From Adiantum capillus-veneris (Eukaryota > Streptophyta > Polypodiopsida > Polypodiales > Pteridaceae), in the NCBI GenBank assembly GCA_014529385.2, contig CM043966.1, positions 87,884,087 to 87,948,086 of the forward strand: DNA of 64,000 nt, read 5' to 3'. Of this stretch, positions 1 through 10,602 are shown piece after piece. The position numbers and the translations under genes were made by a program. Numbering within the stretch: position 1 is the first letter of the stretch; every line of letters starts with the position of its first letter. The notes under the pieces are model-generated. The model worked only from the letters and a program-made list of their open reading frames with translations. It did no database searches and had not been told where the DNA came from.

Positions 1-44
1 ATCACCCCTCCTTAGTGAAGGGCTTCACTAGGAGGTTAGCTTCT

Positions 45-271
45 TGTTACCATATACATGTGGTAATGATGTGTGTGAACACACTAGGACCACCGGGGCA
101 TGTTTTCCCTCTTTAGGAGATTTTTTCCCCCGAGCATTGTATATACGCCCTTCACTCCATGGCTATGTATCTTTCCATTGCACACTAAGTAATACACTCT
201 TTATTGTGTGCCTTTAGCTTCCTTCGTCTTCTCCAAGCTGTGTGCATTTCTCTGCAACCCTAAATCCAACA
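45..271 (+). repeat. 5' LTR of the copia element
   Basis: This is a 227-bp direct repeat of 4963-5189 with TG and CA ends. It is short, as is usual for copia LTRs. The stretch GCATTGTATATACGCCC near the middle contains a TATA-like core (TATATA) that would suit the element promoter. Confidence 0.93.
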
Positions 272-273
272 AT

Positions 274-284
274 TGGTATCAGAG
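274..284 (+). other. Copia primer-binding site, initiator-Met tRNA type
   Basis: TGGTATCAGAG begins two bases after the 5' LTR. It is the classical complement of the 3' end of plant initiator methionine tRNA, used by most plant copia elements to prime minus-strand synthesis. Confidence 0.9.
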
Positions 285-633
285 TAGGTTACGTCCTCCC
301 GGGCTTAGTCCCCAATTGCTCCAGCACACGCCTGCTCACTTTCTCCGATTACAGTGAGGTTTGGCAAGCGTTCACAGGTCGAAAAATATTTCGGGAGAAC
401 TCGTAGAGCTTGGTCTACTTATATTTTTGATTCGGGCTCATTTCGGCCTCCGTTTCCACTACAGGTAGGTCTGCATAGGCTATTTCGTCATTTTGTGCAA
501 AATTTTTGTCAGTGCCATTTTTTGCATAACATGTGCCTCATAGTCTTCTGCGGTTTGTGCTATATAGCACGTGTTGTTCCCGCTCCATTTCTCCTATTTT
601 CGGGCAGTTTTCACATCAGGTGCAGCATTTACC

Positions 634-1658
634 ATGGCTGACAACAACACAAATGCGTTCAAGATGTTTGCTATTGAGGACAGGTTGGATGGGGACAACT
701 ACCCTATGTGGGCTTATATGATGCAAAATGTTCTTCTGTCAAAGGGCGTCTGGAACATTGTGCAGGGCATTGATGTACGTCCTGGTTTTTAGGATGTAGG
801 CGATGTTGAGGATGTTGCAGGTCTTGCTGCAAGGATTGCTGCTATTAGAGTTGTTTTGCCTATGGCAGAACAAGCTCGTTGGGATGTAAAGGATGCGTAG
901 GCTCATGCATTGATTGCGTTGTCTGTGAAGCGCACCATTGTTCCTCACATTCGTTCAACAAAATCTGCAAAACAGGCTTGGGATATTCTAGCAGGTCTTT
1001 ATGCAAGCCGCAATGAGGCTAAAATTGCTTTGCTGCGTAAAGAGCTGGAGTCGAAGATTATGCATGAGGAAGATGATATGGACACTTTACTTGCTAGTGT
1101 CAAGGATATCAATGAGCAACTTATTTCTGCAGGTGAAGTCATTTTAGACAGTTCCCTTGTGCAGACTGTTATTGATGCCTTACCAGACTTTTGCTAGTAC
1201 TTGGAGACTTATGACCCAAGGAAATCCAGAAGTTGTCAAGTTTGATGCATTATGCACATTGCTGTTGCAAGAGTCACTTTTCATAAAAAACAGGACTAGA
1301 CAGCATGCAGTTAAACAGGCTTTTATTCCTTCTCAAAGAAAGGGTGGTAACAACAATGCAACCACTTCTTATGGTTCTGCTGCAAGTGGCAAAAATTTTG
1401 TTCCTAATGCTTCTGCCTGGCAGCAATTCGTCTAGAAATTTTGGTGATAAGGGCAAAAAGAAGATGCGTTGCCATTATTGTAAAGCTAATGATCACTTGA
1501 TCAAGTCGTGTCCTAAGTTGAAGGCCAAAGAGGGTAAGAAGAAAGAGGGTGGTTCCACTGCAAATGCTGGTTCCACTACAAATGCAGCCATTGTTGAGTC
1601 TTCTGTGAAAGGAGACTGCGTTGCTGATGTTGATGTAGAATGGGCTTTTAGCGCATAG
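634..1658 (+). pseudogene. gag: Copia gag (nucleocapsid) pseudogene
   Basis: This is the structural gag polyprotein of the copia element. Translation from the ATG at 634 gives a typical copia gag start with the LDGDNYPMWAYMM motif. The same frame meets stops at 790 and 898, and again at 1195. The reading then moves by frameshift to a second frame near 1215 and to a third near 1430. The zinc knuckle (CHYCKANDHLIKSC, CX2CX4HX4C) lies at 1470-1511 with a lysine-rich tail after it. A final stop at 1656 separates gag from the protease in the same frame. I chose 634 because the translation matches copia gag N-termini and the ATG sits in a good context after a long leader. Confidence 0.88.
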
Positions 1659-2261
1659 TGCACTTACAATCCTGCTGTCCACGATGCATGCTTGTCAGTT
1701 GCTGCAGATTCACATGTGTGGTATTTCGATAGTGGTGCTACAAAGCACATTGCCTCACATCATGAATTGTTTACCTCTCTTGAGTCTGCCCCTCATGGGA
1801 ATTCAGTCACTTGTGCCAACAATGCCTCTTATCCAGTTCAGGGAGTTGGAAAGATTGTGCTTACTGCTGGAGATGGCAGTTCCTTCACACTTGTTGATGC
1901 ACTTCATGTACCTGGGATCAAGAAGAATCTCTTGTCTGTATTAGCACTTGCTAGACTTGGACTTGTACTCAAATTTGTGGATGACAGATGCACAGTTCAT
2001 GATCTCAGTTTTGGTGATGAAATTGTCGCATCTGGCCTTTTGTGCCGTGGGCTGTATAAGCTCACTTTGTATGACAAGTGTGGACAAAATTTTGCAAATG
2101 CTGTTGCAGATTCAAGGGCTATTTCAGATGCAAAACTTTGGCATGCACGTTTTGGTCATTTGAATTTTGCCAGTTTGTTGCGTTTGCAAAACTCTGATAT
2201 GGTTGCTTCTTTGCCACCTCTTGAAGCACCTGTCAAACATGTTTGTGAAGGCTCTTTTTAG
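1659..2261 (+). pseudogene. pol: Copia protease and pre-integrase domain (part of pol pseudogene)
   Basis: The translation shows the retroviral-type aspartic protease signature WYFDSGATKHI near 1722, followed by the usual beta-strand-rich region (DALHVPGIKKNLLSV). The GAG-pre-integrase zinc region follows at about 2143-2170 (LWHARFGHLNF). The frame is shared with the end of gag across the stop at 1656. A TAG at 2259 and a frameshift between 2261 and 2318 then break the link to the integrase core. Confidence 0.88.
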
Positions 2262-2317
2262 GTAAGATGCAGCATTCTAAGTTTCCATAGGATGGTTTAA
2301 TTCAGGCCACATGCAGG

Positions 2318-3586
2318 TTGCAGCTTGTGCATAGTGATGTTTGCGGGCCCATGCAAACTCCGTCCTTGGGCAATTACATGTACTTCGTGACTTTCATTGA
2401 TGATTACTCCAGGAATGCATGGGTATTTCTACTTAAAGCGAAGTCCGAAGTTTTTATGTGCTTCAAACAATTTCTGGCTATGGCTGAAAATGTCTCGAAA
2501 TGTACTATGGGCACCCTCCGTTCCGATCGAGGGGGAGAGTATATGTCTCATGAATTTAATGTATTTCTGGCTAGTCGTGGGATAAAACACCAATTTACAG
2601 TGCCTTATACACCTCAGCAAAATGGTGTTGCTGAGAGGAAAAACAGGTCACTGACGGAAATGGCACGATGTATGGTCAAAAGTCAAGCTTTGCCGCATTC
2701 TTTTTGGCTTGAGGCCATCATGTGTGCCACTTATGTACTTAGCAGGTGTCCTACGAAAGTTTTGCAGTCTATTACTCCATATGAAGCATGGCATGATAGA
2801 AAGACTTCTATTGAGCACATGCGTGTTTTTGGTTGTTTGGCATATGCTTTGGTGCCACAAACACAGTGCAAAAAATTGGATGATAAGGCTGTCAAATGTA
2901 TTTTTGTTGGTTATAGTGCTGAAAGAAAAGGTTACAGGTTGTATCATCCACAAACAAAATGTATTCTGGTTTCATGGAATGTAGTGTTTGTGGAAGATTC
3001 TATTCAGCCCTTGTTGTCATGTACTAGAGACTGTAATGTAAGCTCACATGACATTTATGACGCTTTGTTGCCTCTTTTCGGTGGTGGAAATACAAATGTA
3101 AGTTCCAATGAGGCAAATGTACAACCTATGGGGGTTTTTGAAAATGTTACAGATCAACCTATTACTGATGCAGATGTACATGATGTACTTGATGAGGAAA
3201 GGGTTGAAAATGAGCAGGCTAGAGGTATGCCAAAATGGCTGGTGCACACTTTGCATGACAGTAAATTGGATGTACCTTTGTCTAGTCGTACTCGTTCAAG
3301 CTCTCGCCATGCATCTTACGCATCAGATTGTTATGCTTTGGTTGTGTCTAGCTTACATGATGTTGAGGAGTCTCTGTCTTTTGATGAAGCACATAATTCA
3401 AAAAATTGGATGGTTGTCATGCAATCAGAATATGATGCACTTATAGAAAATGACACATGGACTTTATGTGATTTGCCTCCTGGAAAAAAGGCCATTGGTA
3501 CGAAGTGGGTTTACAAGTTGAAACGCGAGCCGGATGGTGAAATCGATCGCCATAAGGCTCGACTTGTTGCAAAGGGTTACGCATAG
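2318..3586 (+). pseudogene. pol: Copia integrase core and start of reverse transcriptase
   Basis: This 423-codon stretch carries the integrase catalytic triad: D in HSDVCGP near 2330, D in LRSDRGGEY near 2524, and E in NGVAERKNR near 2633. After the integrase C-terminal motif VFGCLAY and a variable linker, the reverse transcriptase starts (WTLCDLPPGKKAIGTKWVYK, then HKARLVAKGYA). The frame ends at a TAG (3584-3586) inside the reverse transcriptase. The same frame continues for about 45 more codons with recognisable residues (DYEETFAPTCRM), then a small deletion and frameshift occur near 3727. Confidence 0.9.
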
Positions 3587-3726
3587 AAAAAAGGCATAGA
3601 TTATGAAGAGACTTTTGCTCCCACTTGTCGTATGACTACTGTGCGTTTTCTATGTGCATTGGCGGCTCATTTTGGTTGGGATGTACATCAATCATACATT
3701 GTTACTCCTTTCTTGAATGGTGACAT

Positions 3727-4887
3727 GTAACACAGCCTCACAGTTTTGTCATAAAAGGACAAGAGGACAAAGTGTGTAGATGTAAGAAGGCTTTGTATGG
3801 GTTGAAGCAATCTCCTCGTGCTTGGTATGAGAAAGCTGACACTCATTTGGTTAAACGAGGCTTTCATAACAGTCCAACAGAAAGCACATTGTATGTAAAG
3901 CGTGAGGGTGATGTACTTCTCATTGTGGTTCTTTATGTCGATAATTTGCTGATCACTGGACTAAATGAGAGACATATTGCTAAATTTAAGTTGATTTGAA
4001 TGCTTTTCAAGATGAAAGATTTGGGGATGTTGCATCATAACTTGGGTATACAGTTTAAGCAATGTGATGGTGGTATTGCCTTGTGTCAGAAAAGTTACAT
4101 AGAGACATTGCTATGTAAGTTTGGACTTGAGGATTGCAAACTTATTGCCACTCCCATGGAAACAGGTTTGAAGTTGAGTCTACATGATGCTGGCGATCCT
4201 GCTGGTGTCACTCTTTATCAAACTGCTGTTGGCTGCCTCATTTATGTATGCAACACGAGGCCAGATATTCAGTTTGCAGTTTCACAGGTCAGCAGATTTA
4301 TGCATAGCCTAGGGTCTAAGCATTGGAAGGTTGTCAAGAGGATTTTCTGCTACCTTAGTGGCACTTTACATCTTGGCTTGTTTTATCCCAAGGGGGGATC
4401 ATTGCCGCCAAACTTACATGCTTTTTCGGACTCAGATTGGGCTAGTTGTTTTGACACGCGAGTGTCCACAAGTGGTTTTTGTTTCATGCTTGGCAGTTCA
4501 TGTATATCATGGTTGAGCAAGAAGCAACCTACTGTGGCCACTTCGAGTTGTGAGGCTGAGTACATGGCAGTCTTCATAGCTATGGTTGAGTGTGTATGGC
4601 TCAGACACCTTATGGATGATTTGGGTGTTGGACAGGACACTGCCAACACTATCTACACTGACAGTCAGAGCGCATTGACAGTTGCGAGGAACCCAGTTTT
4701 TCATGCTCGCACAAAGCACATTGAGGTGCATTACCACTATGTCAGGGAGAGGCTCTCAGCAGGAGAGATTAGCTTGGCTCATGTGCCAACACAGGACAAC
4801 CTTGCATATCTTTTCACAAAGGCATTGTCTCGTGAGAAGCTTGAAGCTTTCCGCAAAGCTTTGGGCTTACTCCCCTTTGTGGACTGA
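3727..4887 (+). pseudogene. pol: Copia reverse transcriptase and RNase H, catalytic YVDD mutated
   Basis: This is the second half of the copia reverse transcriptase (KKALYGLKQSPRAWYEK near 3785) followed by RNase H. The polymerase active-site motif normally YVDD reads YVDN near 3939, replacing the second catalytic aspartate. A TGA at 3997 interrupts the frame. Downstream the text is clean to the natural stop at 4885: TRPDIQFAVSQVSRFM, then RNase H with FSDSDWA, SSCEAEYMA, TDSQSAL and the C-terminal HIEVHYHYVRE region. The end of the frame lies 75 bp before the 3' LTR, as expected for copia. Confidence 0.92.
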
Positions 4888-4952
4888 TCATGTCCTCAGC
4901 GCATGGCACTTCCCTTTACTCATGTGCCAGCTCTCGTTCACCACATCACTCC

Positions 4953-4962
4953 AGGGGGGATT
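4953..4962 (+). other. Copia polypurine tract
   Basis: AGGGGGGATT lies directly upstream of the 3' LTR start at 4963. Purine runs here prime plus-strand DNA synthesis in LTR elements. Confidence 0.8.
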
Positions 4963-5189
4963 TGTTACCATATGCATGTGTTAGCGATGTGTGTGAACAC
5001 ACTAGGACCGTCGGGGCATTTTTTCCCTCTTTAGGAGGTTTTTTCCCCCGAGCATTGTATATACGCCCATCACTCTAGAGCTATCTATCTTTCCATTGTG
5101 CACTAAGTAATACACTCTCTATTGTGTGCCTTGAGCTTCCTTCGTCTTCTCCAAGCTGTGTGCGTTTCTCTACAACCCTAATTCCAACA
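4963..5189 (+). repeat. 3' LTR of the copia element
   Basis: This is the 227-bp partner of 45-271 with TG and CA ends. The differences from the 5' copy are scattered substitutions rather than indels. Confidence 0.93.
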
Positions 5190-5219
5190 CTTTTGATCAT
5201 ACCACTGTTTTCTTAATGC

Positions 5220-5840
5220 TCCTCAAGGGCTTGCCCTCGCTTCCTCAACTTTGGCATATCGGCTTTCCAGTTGATTTAAGTGAAAAAGCATCCTCTTAGC
5301 TATATCTTCTTGGTCCTTCACCTCATTCTCCTCCCCCTCTACTAGCAAGTGGATCAGGATCTATCCTCTCTTGACCTTTAAAGCCCTGAAGAAGTGAGCT
5401 TGATTAGCCGCCTCGAGTTGCAGGTAGGTTTCCTTGGATAAAAGTTCGTCTTTTCAGACTTCTTCAAGCTATAGTTCTGCTAGGTTAGTTTTTGCTTGTA
5501 GCCACCTTATGTGTTTAGCTTTAGAGGATGTTCCCTCATGTTTCTTAGAGGTTAGCTGTTCAACTTCGTCTTCCAATTGCTTGAGTTGCTCCTCCCAAGA
5601 TTTCTTCAATCTAGGGCATGCGGTTGTGATCGTGTTTTGGTGAAAGAGTCCCAAGCTTTGGGGTTACTCGCATGGAGATCTTTTCCAAGCTTGCACACAG
5701 TTTTTTTGGCCAAGCCTTTGAAAAGAGGGTCTTTGAACAGGTATGCACCGGTCAGGATCAGCTTCTTGGTCCCTGTAGAGTCAACTGTCATGATGGGGTT
5801 AGCATGGAATATGATGAGATTTTGACAAGGGCTTTCTTTT
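5220..5840 (-). pseudogene. Decayed minus-strand reading frame with coiled-coil-like region, function unknown
   Basis: Read on the minus strand, about 600 bp translate into protein-like text across two frames with a few stops. The first part (5791 down to about 5640) contains TKKLILTGAYLFKDPLFKG and ends at NPKAWDSFT. A frameshift there joins QNTITTACPRLKKSWEEQ. A strongly charged, heptad-like stretch follows (QLKQLEDEVEQLTSKK) and then EEVxxKDELLSKETYLQLEAANQ and EDIAKRMLFHLNQLESRYAKVEEA, continuing to about 5223. I do not recognise the family. The charged helical character suggests a structural or gag-like protein, but that is a guess. The copia element ends just beyond it at 5189. Confidence 0.4.
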
Positions 5841-6530
5841 CAATTAGTTTCACTCAAATTCATTACTTGAAGTGGAAGCTTCAATTACCACAATTTGAAT
5901 TTTCCTCTATTGGCCCTTACGTTTTGAGTGTCTTTAAGGCCTATGTCAGACACATTTTCTCAGACGTGTGTGCAAGTGAAGTGGCAAAAGAGCATCCACT
6001 CTTAAAGTTGTCCGCAGCTCTGCAAAACAGGGTGGCATAAACCCTTCGCCCAACAACACCTATCAACGGACATGGCTAACAACTTGCGCGAGAGTTTCTT
6101 CCATTGGTATCGTGCCTACAATTTCTCGCTCCCTTCAATGATACCATATAGTTGCGTAAGCCGATTCACATCGGAAATTTGTCGTCGAATTCTTTCGACC
6201 GCCTATGTGTGGCACACACAACACCCCCATGTTCGGCAACCCATGTGTGACACGAGCCTAAGTTGGGGGTTTTACGCTATACATGCAAGGTGAGGAAACA
6301 AACCTTTCCAATAAATAACTCCCTATGCACTTTGTAGGCTTGCAAAAGTTTTTAGACCTTTGCCCATGAATGGGATGCTCAGCATTATACATTTTTTGTT
6401 GCTGCCATAAAAGGCACGACAAAGGTAGTCCCATTCGTTTCTATAAAGAGGGACTGCCCTTTCGTCGAAACATTCAGCACTCTTTGGTCTAGAGTGATTG
6501 AACTATTCCAAACACTCTCTCGTGACTAAA
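5841..6530. other. No recognisable gene
   Basis: I see no coding similarity, no LTR and no structured repeat in this stretch. Short open frames exist on the plus strand, but none shows protein family character. Confidence 0.4.
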
Positions 6531-6537
6531 TGGCATG

Positions 6538-6879
6538 GGGTCTTGAATGAAGACCTTGCCATGGGATCGACGATGGACGGTGTGGATCTCGAGGAGATCC
6601 AACGGTGATAAAAAATCAACAATGGGTTCCCCCTCGGATTCGAACCCAGACGGGTGCTATGGTAGTCCAATGCCCTAATCGAGCACGCACATGTATTTTG
6701 TTGAAATGGGTGTGCGTTTACATTTACTTATGCTTGTCTCAGTTTACTATTTGAATGTCCGAGTTTACAAAATTTGTCCGAGTTTACTTTGTAAAAATCG
6801 AACGATGTCACGCACCTTTGCTTTTGTGCCTGGAGTTCTCCTCCGTGGATCCCATGACGAAGTCTTCATTCAAGATCCC
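6538..6879 (-). repeat. tRNA-related, SINE-like segment bounded by an inverted repeat
   Basis: On the minus strand, GGTTCGAATCC (6636-6646 on the plus strand) is a perfect RNA polymerase III B-box (tRNA T-loop), with GGGCATTGGACTACC upstream of it in tRNA-like arrangement. The stretch is bounded by arms at 6538-6568 and 6848-6879 that are inverted copies of each other with about 27 of 31 matching positions, centred on TCTTCATTCAAGA. A tRNA-derived SINE, or two SINE pieces in opposite orientation, would explain both. I do not see a complete tRNA cloverleaf, so I do not call a tRNA gene. Confidence 0.4.
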
Positions 6880-7127
6880 GCGTTCTTTAGTCCTGAGGAA
6901 AACACTCCCCAAAAACGAGGGACACTTAGTCTCAGCTACATCTAACACGGGCATGACAGATGGGATCAAAGACTCCCATCAATTTTGGGCCCCGACATTA
7001 GGCGTCCGTCGTAGATCTTGTCGCAAGTAAACTCGAATATTTTTGTAAACTCGCGCACCCGAGTTTACTTTTTTTCGCCCTGATACATTTGCACGTCAAA
7101 ACTCCATGAAAATGTCTACATTCCACA

Positions 7128-7260
7128 AGTGAGGTGCACGGGCGATTTGGCTAGGCCAAATGGCTCTCATATCTCAGGTTGTGGGTTCAAGCCTCTCGGG
7201 GGGGTGATGGGGGCAGTAAACTCGGGTACTCGAGTTTATATTGTCCACGAAAACCCGAGA
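7128..7260 (+). repeat. Second tRNA-related, SINE-like segment
   Basis: GGTTCAAGCC at 7184-7193 is a B-box-type T-loop motif. The preceding 50 bases (TTTGGCTAGGCCAAATGG and onward) resemble a degenerate tRNA 5' half. The A-box match is weak. The segment lies among several GAGTTTAC or GTAAACTC motifs that run from about 6715 to 7245. Confidence 0.3.
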
Positions 7261-7541
7261 TCTACGATACTCAATCATCCCACCGTAGACCCCATTTCCT
7301 CCCATGTCCCTGTGAGACATGTCCCTGTGAGATATAGCCAAGGGAGAGAGAGACCCTTATTGGGTAAGAACTTGACGGACGTTTGTGATTTGAGATATAG
7401 ACAAGGGACACTGAGGCCCTTTGTTTTCTAGGTACTTAAATGGGGTAAGAACTTGACGGACGTTTGTGATTCCAAAGCTTCAGGAAATTAACCTGCTTGA
7501 TCATAGTACATACGTTGAACGTGCAGCGAGCTTACACCGGT

Positions 7542-7573
<32 letters not shown>

Positions 7574-7576
<3 letters not shown>

Positions 7577-7731
7577 GGCCCAACGCCAGCTAACTGTCTA
7601 GTGAATGTGGTTGAGTTTGGATCGTCTTTCACAGCTTCAGTGTGTGTGTGTGTGTGTGTCTCTCTGTGGGGCCCAACGCCAGCTAACTGTCTAGTGAATG
7701 TGGTTGAGTTTGGATCGTCTTTCACAGCTTC
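7574..7731 (+). repeat. 65-bp direct duplication with CT/GT spacer
   Basis: 7574-7638 and 7667-7731 are identical 65-bp copies, separated by a 28-bp (GT)n/(CT)n spacer. A (CT)n tract (about 7545-7573) precedes the first copy and a (GA)n tract (about 7737-7759) follows the second. Perfect identity points to a recent slippage or unequal-exchange event. Confidence 0.85.
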
Positions 7732-7759
7732 TTGTGGAGAGAGAGAGAGAGAGAGAGAG

Positions 7760-8358
7760 GGCTACTGATTTGGGGTAGAGCCCAAAGTTGACTTGTAGGA
7801 AAAACTAGTTTGCCTTGATTGATCGACTGAGGAAATGATATGAATTAAAGAAGAGGAGCAGTGGTGTACCTTTCATCTCATATCGTCTCTTATTTTGGAG
7901 ATTACATAGCCCAAAAGCTCTATGACTTCGCAAGGCAAATGAAATTTGGCATTTACGGATGTGTGAAGGGGAAAATTTGCACATAGTAATTTTCAAAGAT
8001 GAAGATGCATTTTGTGATCGCGATGTTTGTGCCCATAAAAAAAAAGAAAGGTGCATACGTACGTATGGTGTGGAGTTGGCACCGTTCTCCACATTTATAA
8101 TAATACCATAGGGAACGTGTCCTTGCCTCGCCACTTTTATCCCTTCCAGTGTTGAAGGGGGACTTATGCTTCTCCTTTAGTGATGGAGGGACTTTCTTAT
8201 AAAAGCATTTTACTTTTACAAAGAGGAATTTATTATCTTTAATTTCACGCGAACTTGTGAAATTCTTGATGATATAGATAACATGCTCCGGCTCACTCTC
8301 TTGTGTCCACTCATTGGACATTGCGAAAGTTGAGCTTGCTCCATGGAGTTCTTTTCAG
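7760..8358. other. AT-rich stretch without a recognisable gene
   Basis: There is no family match. A 122-codon minus-strand frame (7953-8321) begins MSNEWTQESEPEHVIY but has no domain I know and no support on the plus-strand side. It could be the truncated 5' end of an unknown gene or chance. The homology to B-family gag starts at about 8359, so a truncation junction lies there. Confidence 0.3.
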
Positions 8359-9457
8359 CCATCTGACCTTGATCCAGTGTAACCGCCTTTGCCACCACTA
8401 TTGCTCCCACCTCCGCCACCACCACTGCCACTAGGCTACAATGGTTGGAGCCCATATGGATACCCTTATTATCCATACCCAGGATATGTGCCCAACCAAC
8501 CCAAAGATTTCAAAGATGACGGCACGACAGTCAAATTTTTTATTTTTTTTCGGGGTGAAAGATCGCAAGAAAGCATTGCAGTTCCTACAGCAATTCGACA
8601 ACATCTATGCTTTAGGGAACTATATAGAAGAATCCAAGATTTCTCGAGCAGCGGAATTTCTTAAAGATAATGCTATGCAATGGTGGAGTTCAATCGCGAC
8701 ACAACCGCATGCTCCAAGGACCCGGCAAGCTTTCAAGACAGTTTTTGCACGTAGTTACATGACATCGATGTTTGAAGTCCGGATTTTGACAGAGTGGGGT
8801 AACTTGAAAATGCTTGCCACCGAAACCATGGACAACTATAACCAAAGGTACCTTCCGGCGTCCTTCTTTAAGTTCATTCCCTTGGAGGATCAATGCGAGC
8901 GCTACACCATTGGACTACCATCACCATTGCAGGAATATTGTCTCTCCAAGCAAGTCTCTACCATGCAAGAGCTTATGGATCATGCTGCGGTCGGCTACAA
9001 GCTCATGAAAGGAAAATTGGAGTTTACCACAGAAGAACCTCTGACCACTAACCAGAACTCTCGGCAACAACGAACAAATTCTCGGGAATCCCGTGAAAAC
9101 CAACCTCAACGGCCTCGTCTGACACAACATCAACGAGACGCCTTGTTACAAGAAGGTAGATGCTTTGAATGTTTCCAAACAGTGCATACGTTTAATACAT
9201 GTCCCGAGCGAGCCTTGACGTCCTCAGTGCAACCTTCTGCTCCCACGTCAGACAGATTCCTGGGACCACCTCCGGCCAAGAAGGCTAGACCTGCTATTGG
9301 ACTAGTACCCGATATTTATGGCATACACCTCGAGAGTTTTAATGAATTATGCAGAGCTTATGGAAAAGTCAACGGCTTGAAAGCCCTTATTTTCTTTGAC
9401 CTTGGAGCTATGGAGAACTTCATCCATTCAGAATTCTTGAAGCAAATGCACTTTGAT
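8359..9457 (+). pseudogene. gag: Family B gag plus protease-like pseudogene, first half
   Basis: This is a gypsy-type gag lacking pol. It begins inside a proline-rich segment (PPPPPP, then GWSPYGYPYYPYPGY), shifts frame near 8500, and continues with the retrotransposon gag core (KALQFLQQFDNIYALGN, EFLKDNAMQWW, CERYTIGLPSPLQEYC). A CX2CX4HX4C zinc knuckle follows (CFECFQTVHTFNTC near 9160). A pepsin-like protease start follows with ALIFFDLGAMENF, where DLG stands in place of DSG/DTG. The reading is cut at 9457 by a solo LTR insertion and resumes at 10603. The homologous copy at 31711-33301 shows the uninterrupted order. No 5' LTR or leader is present before 8359, so the element is 5'-truncated. 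Confidence 0.85.
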
Positions 9458-10602
9458 TGTCACGTGACACATCCCAACCCTATGTGTCCGTGGACAAGCT
9501 ACACTACAGCAGGGTACAGTCAGTTCAGTCAAGTCTAGATTAGCAGTGATCTGGCACTTTTGTGAGTCTATTTGTAGACCGTGCATGCCAAATCACGTAG
9601 CATAGATGCATATCCTCCGGTTGCACACAGCATGATCATCGGAATTCCCATCAGAATCCATTAGCATCAGTTAAGGGAATTTTTTAGTGCATTTAGCCTA
9701 TTTTCCTATTTATTGGTATTCACTTATTATTTTTAAGTGACTAGCCAACAAAAGTAGGTAGGGCAATTTTGCTAAGTTAATATATAAGCAAACCCAAGTT
9801 AGCACTTTCTGGCAGAAGAGGCAGCAGGAGCTTCCCGCTCAACAGGCAACTTCTCAGTAGTACCCCCCAGCAGTAGATCCTCGCCATACCTCCCTTCCCC
9901 TTGGCGTTTTTCACAGACCTTCCTTCGCCGTGAAGTCCTCCACCTTCTGGCGCTTGTCCCCCTTGCAGCCAATTCAGCCAGCGTTTTCTTTGCAGAATCG
10001 CCACAGCTTCAGTAGCGTTTTCCTTCCTAAAAACGCCAGCCTAACATAGTAGATTTTCAGCGTTTTGTTTTCAGCCAATCAACGTTTTTGATCTGCAGTT
10101 TAGCCCCTTGAAGAAACACAGATTTTCAGCCTCAGACTTCGTAGCAGATTCCCCCCAAGAAGGTTGTAGATGCTCCCCCATTTTCAGCCATAAAAACGCA
10201 GCCAAAAACAGAGAATTTCAGCCACCAAACAGTCCTTAAAATCAGCAGATAAAGGATCTCAGATTTCAGCCATCAAGTCGCCGTCGTCATCATCGTCGTC
10301 ATCATCGGCATAGTCCCATTGCATTCGCATTGTACACCTTTGTGCAATCAAGTTAGACCACTCTCGCCGACGAGAGTGGGGCCTTCGGAGGAGGGTTTTA
10401 CAAACCTCTCGGTGTCGTATCTCTTCTCTCTCCTTCTCTCAATCTCATTCATTTGCACGCACAATATCCACTCACTTTGTTCGTGACCACATCACTCTAC
10501 AAGACGGAAAGCTCTCTCTTTCCCTAAGAACTAAAAGGAACCTTGAGCAATAAAGATCACTAATCTTGAGAAAATACAACATTCATTCCGCTGTACCTTA
10601 CA
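9458..10602 (+). mobile_element. Solo LTR of family A
   Basis: This 1145-bp block starts TGTCACGTGACA and ends CTTACA. It is flanked by a perfect 5-bp target-site duplication TTGAT (9453-9457 and 10603-10607), and removing it rejoins the B gag-protease reading. Related LTRs occur at 26813-27982 (plus) and 20937-22095, 23146-24274 and 24833-25957 (minus). A TATA box (TATATAAG) lies at 9780-9787. A perfect 9-bp stem with a 4-base loop lies at 10358-10379. The body is rich in the words CAGCGTTTT and AAAACGC. It has no coding region. Confidence 0.93.

Larger units (their letters stand above)
45..5189 (+). mobile_element. Ty1/copia LTR retrotransposon, complete but inactive
   Basis: Two LTRs of 227 bp each (45-271 and 4963-5189) start TG and end CA and flank gag, protease, integrase, reverse transcriptase and RNase H in the copia order. 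The primer-binding site follows the 5' LTR and a purine tract precedes the 3' LTR. The flanking pentanucleotides CTTCT (40-44) and CTTTT (5190-5194) match at 4 of 5 bases and may be a decayed target-site duplication. By hand count the LTRs differ at about 20 positions (about 9 percent), so the insertion is old. The coding region has several in-frame stops and frameshifts, so it cannot be autonomous now. Confidence 0.95.

Noticed and set aside
6626-6700. Possible tRNA gene on the minus strand
   Set aside because: Only the T-loop box is convincing; I could not pair an acceptor stem or anticodon arm, so I list it as SINE-like.
7953-8321. 122-codon minus-strand frame starting MSNEWTQESEP
   Set aside because: No domain, no neighbouring exon or homologous copy in the window; kept only as a remark in the unassigned stretch.
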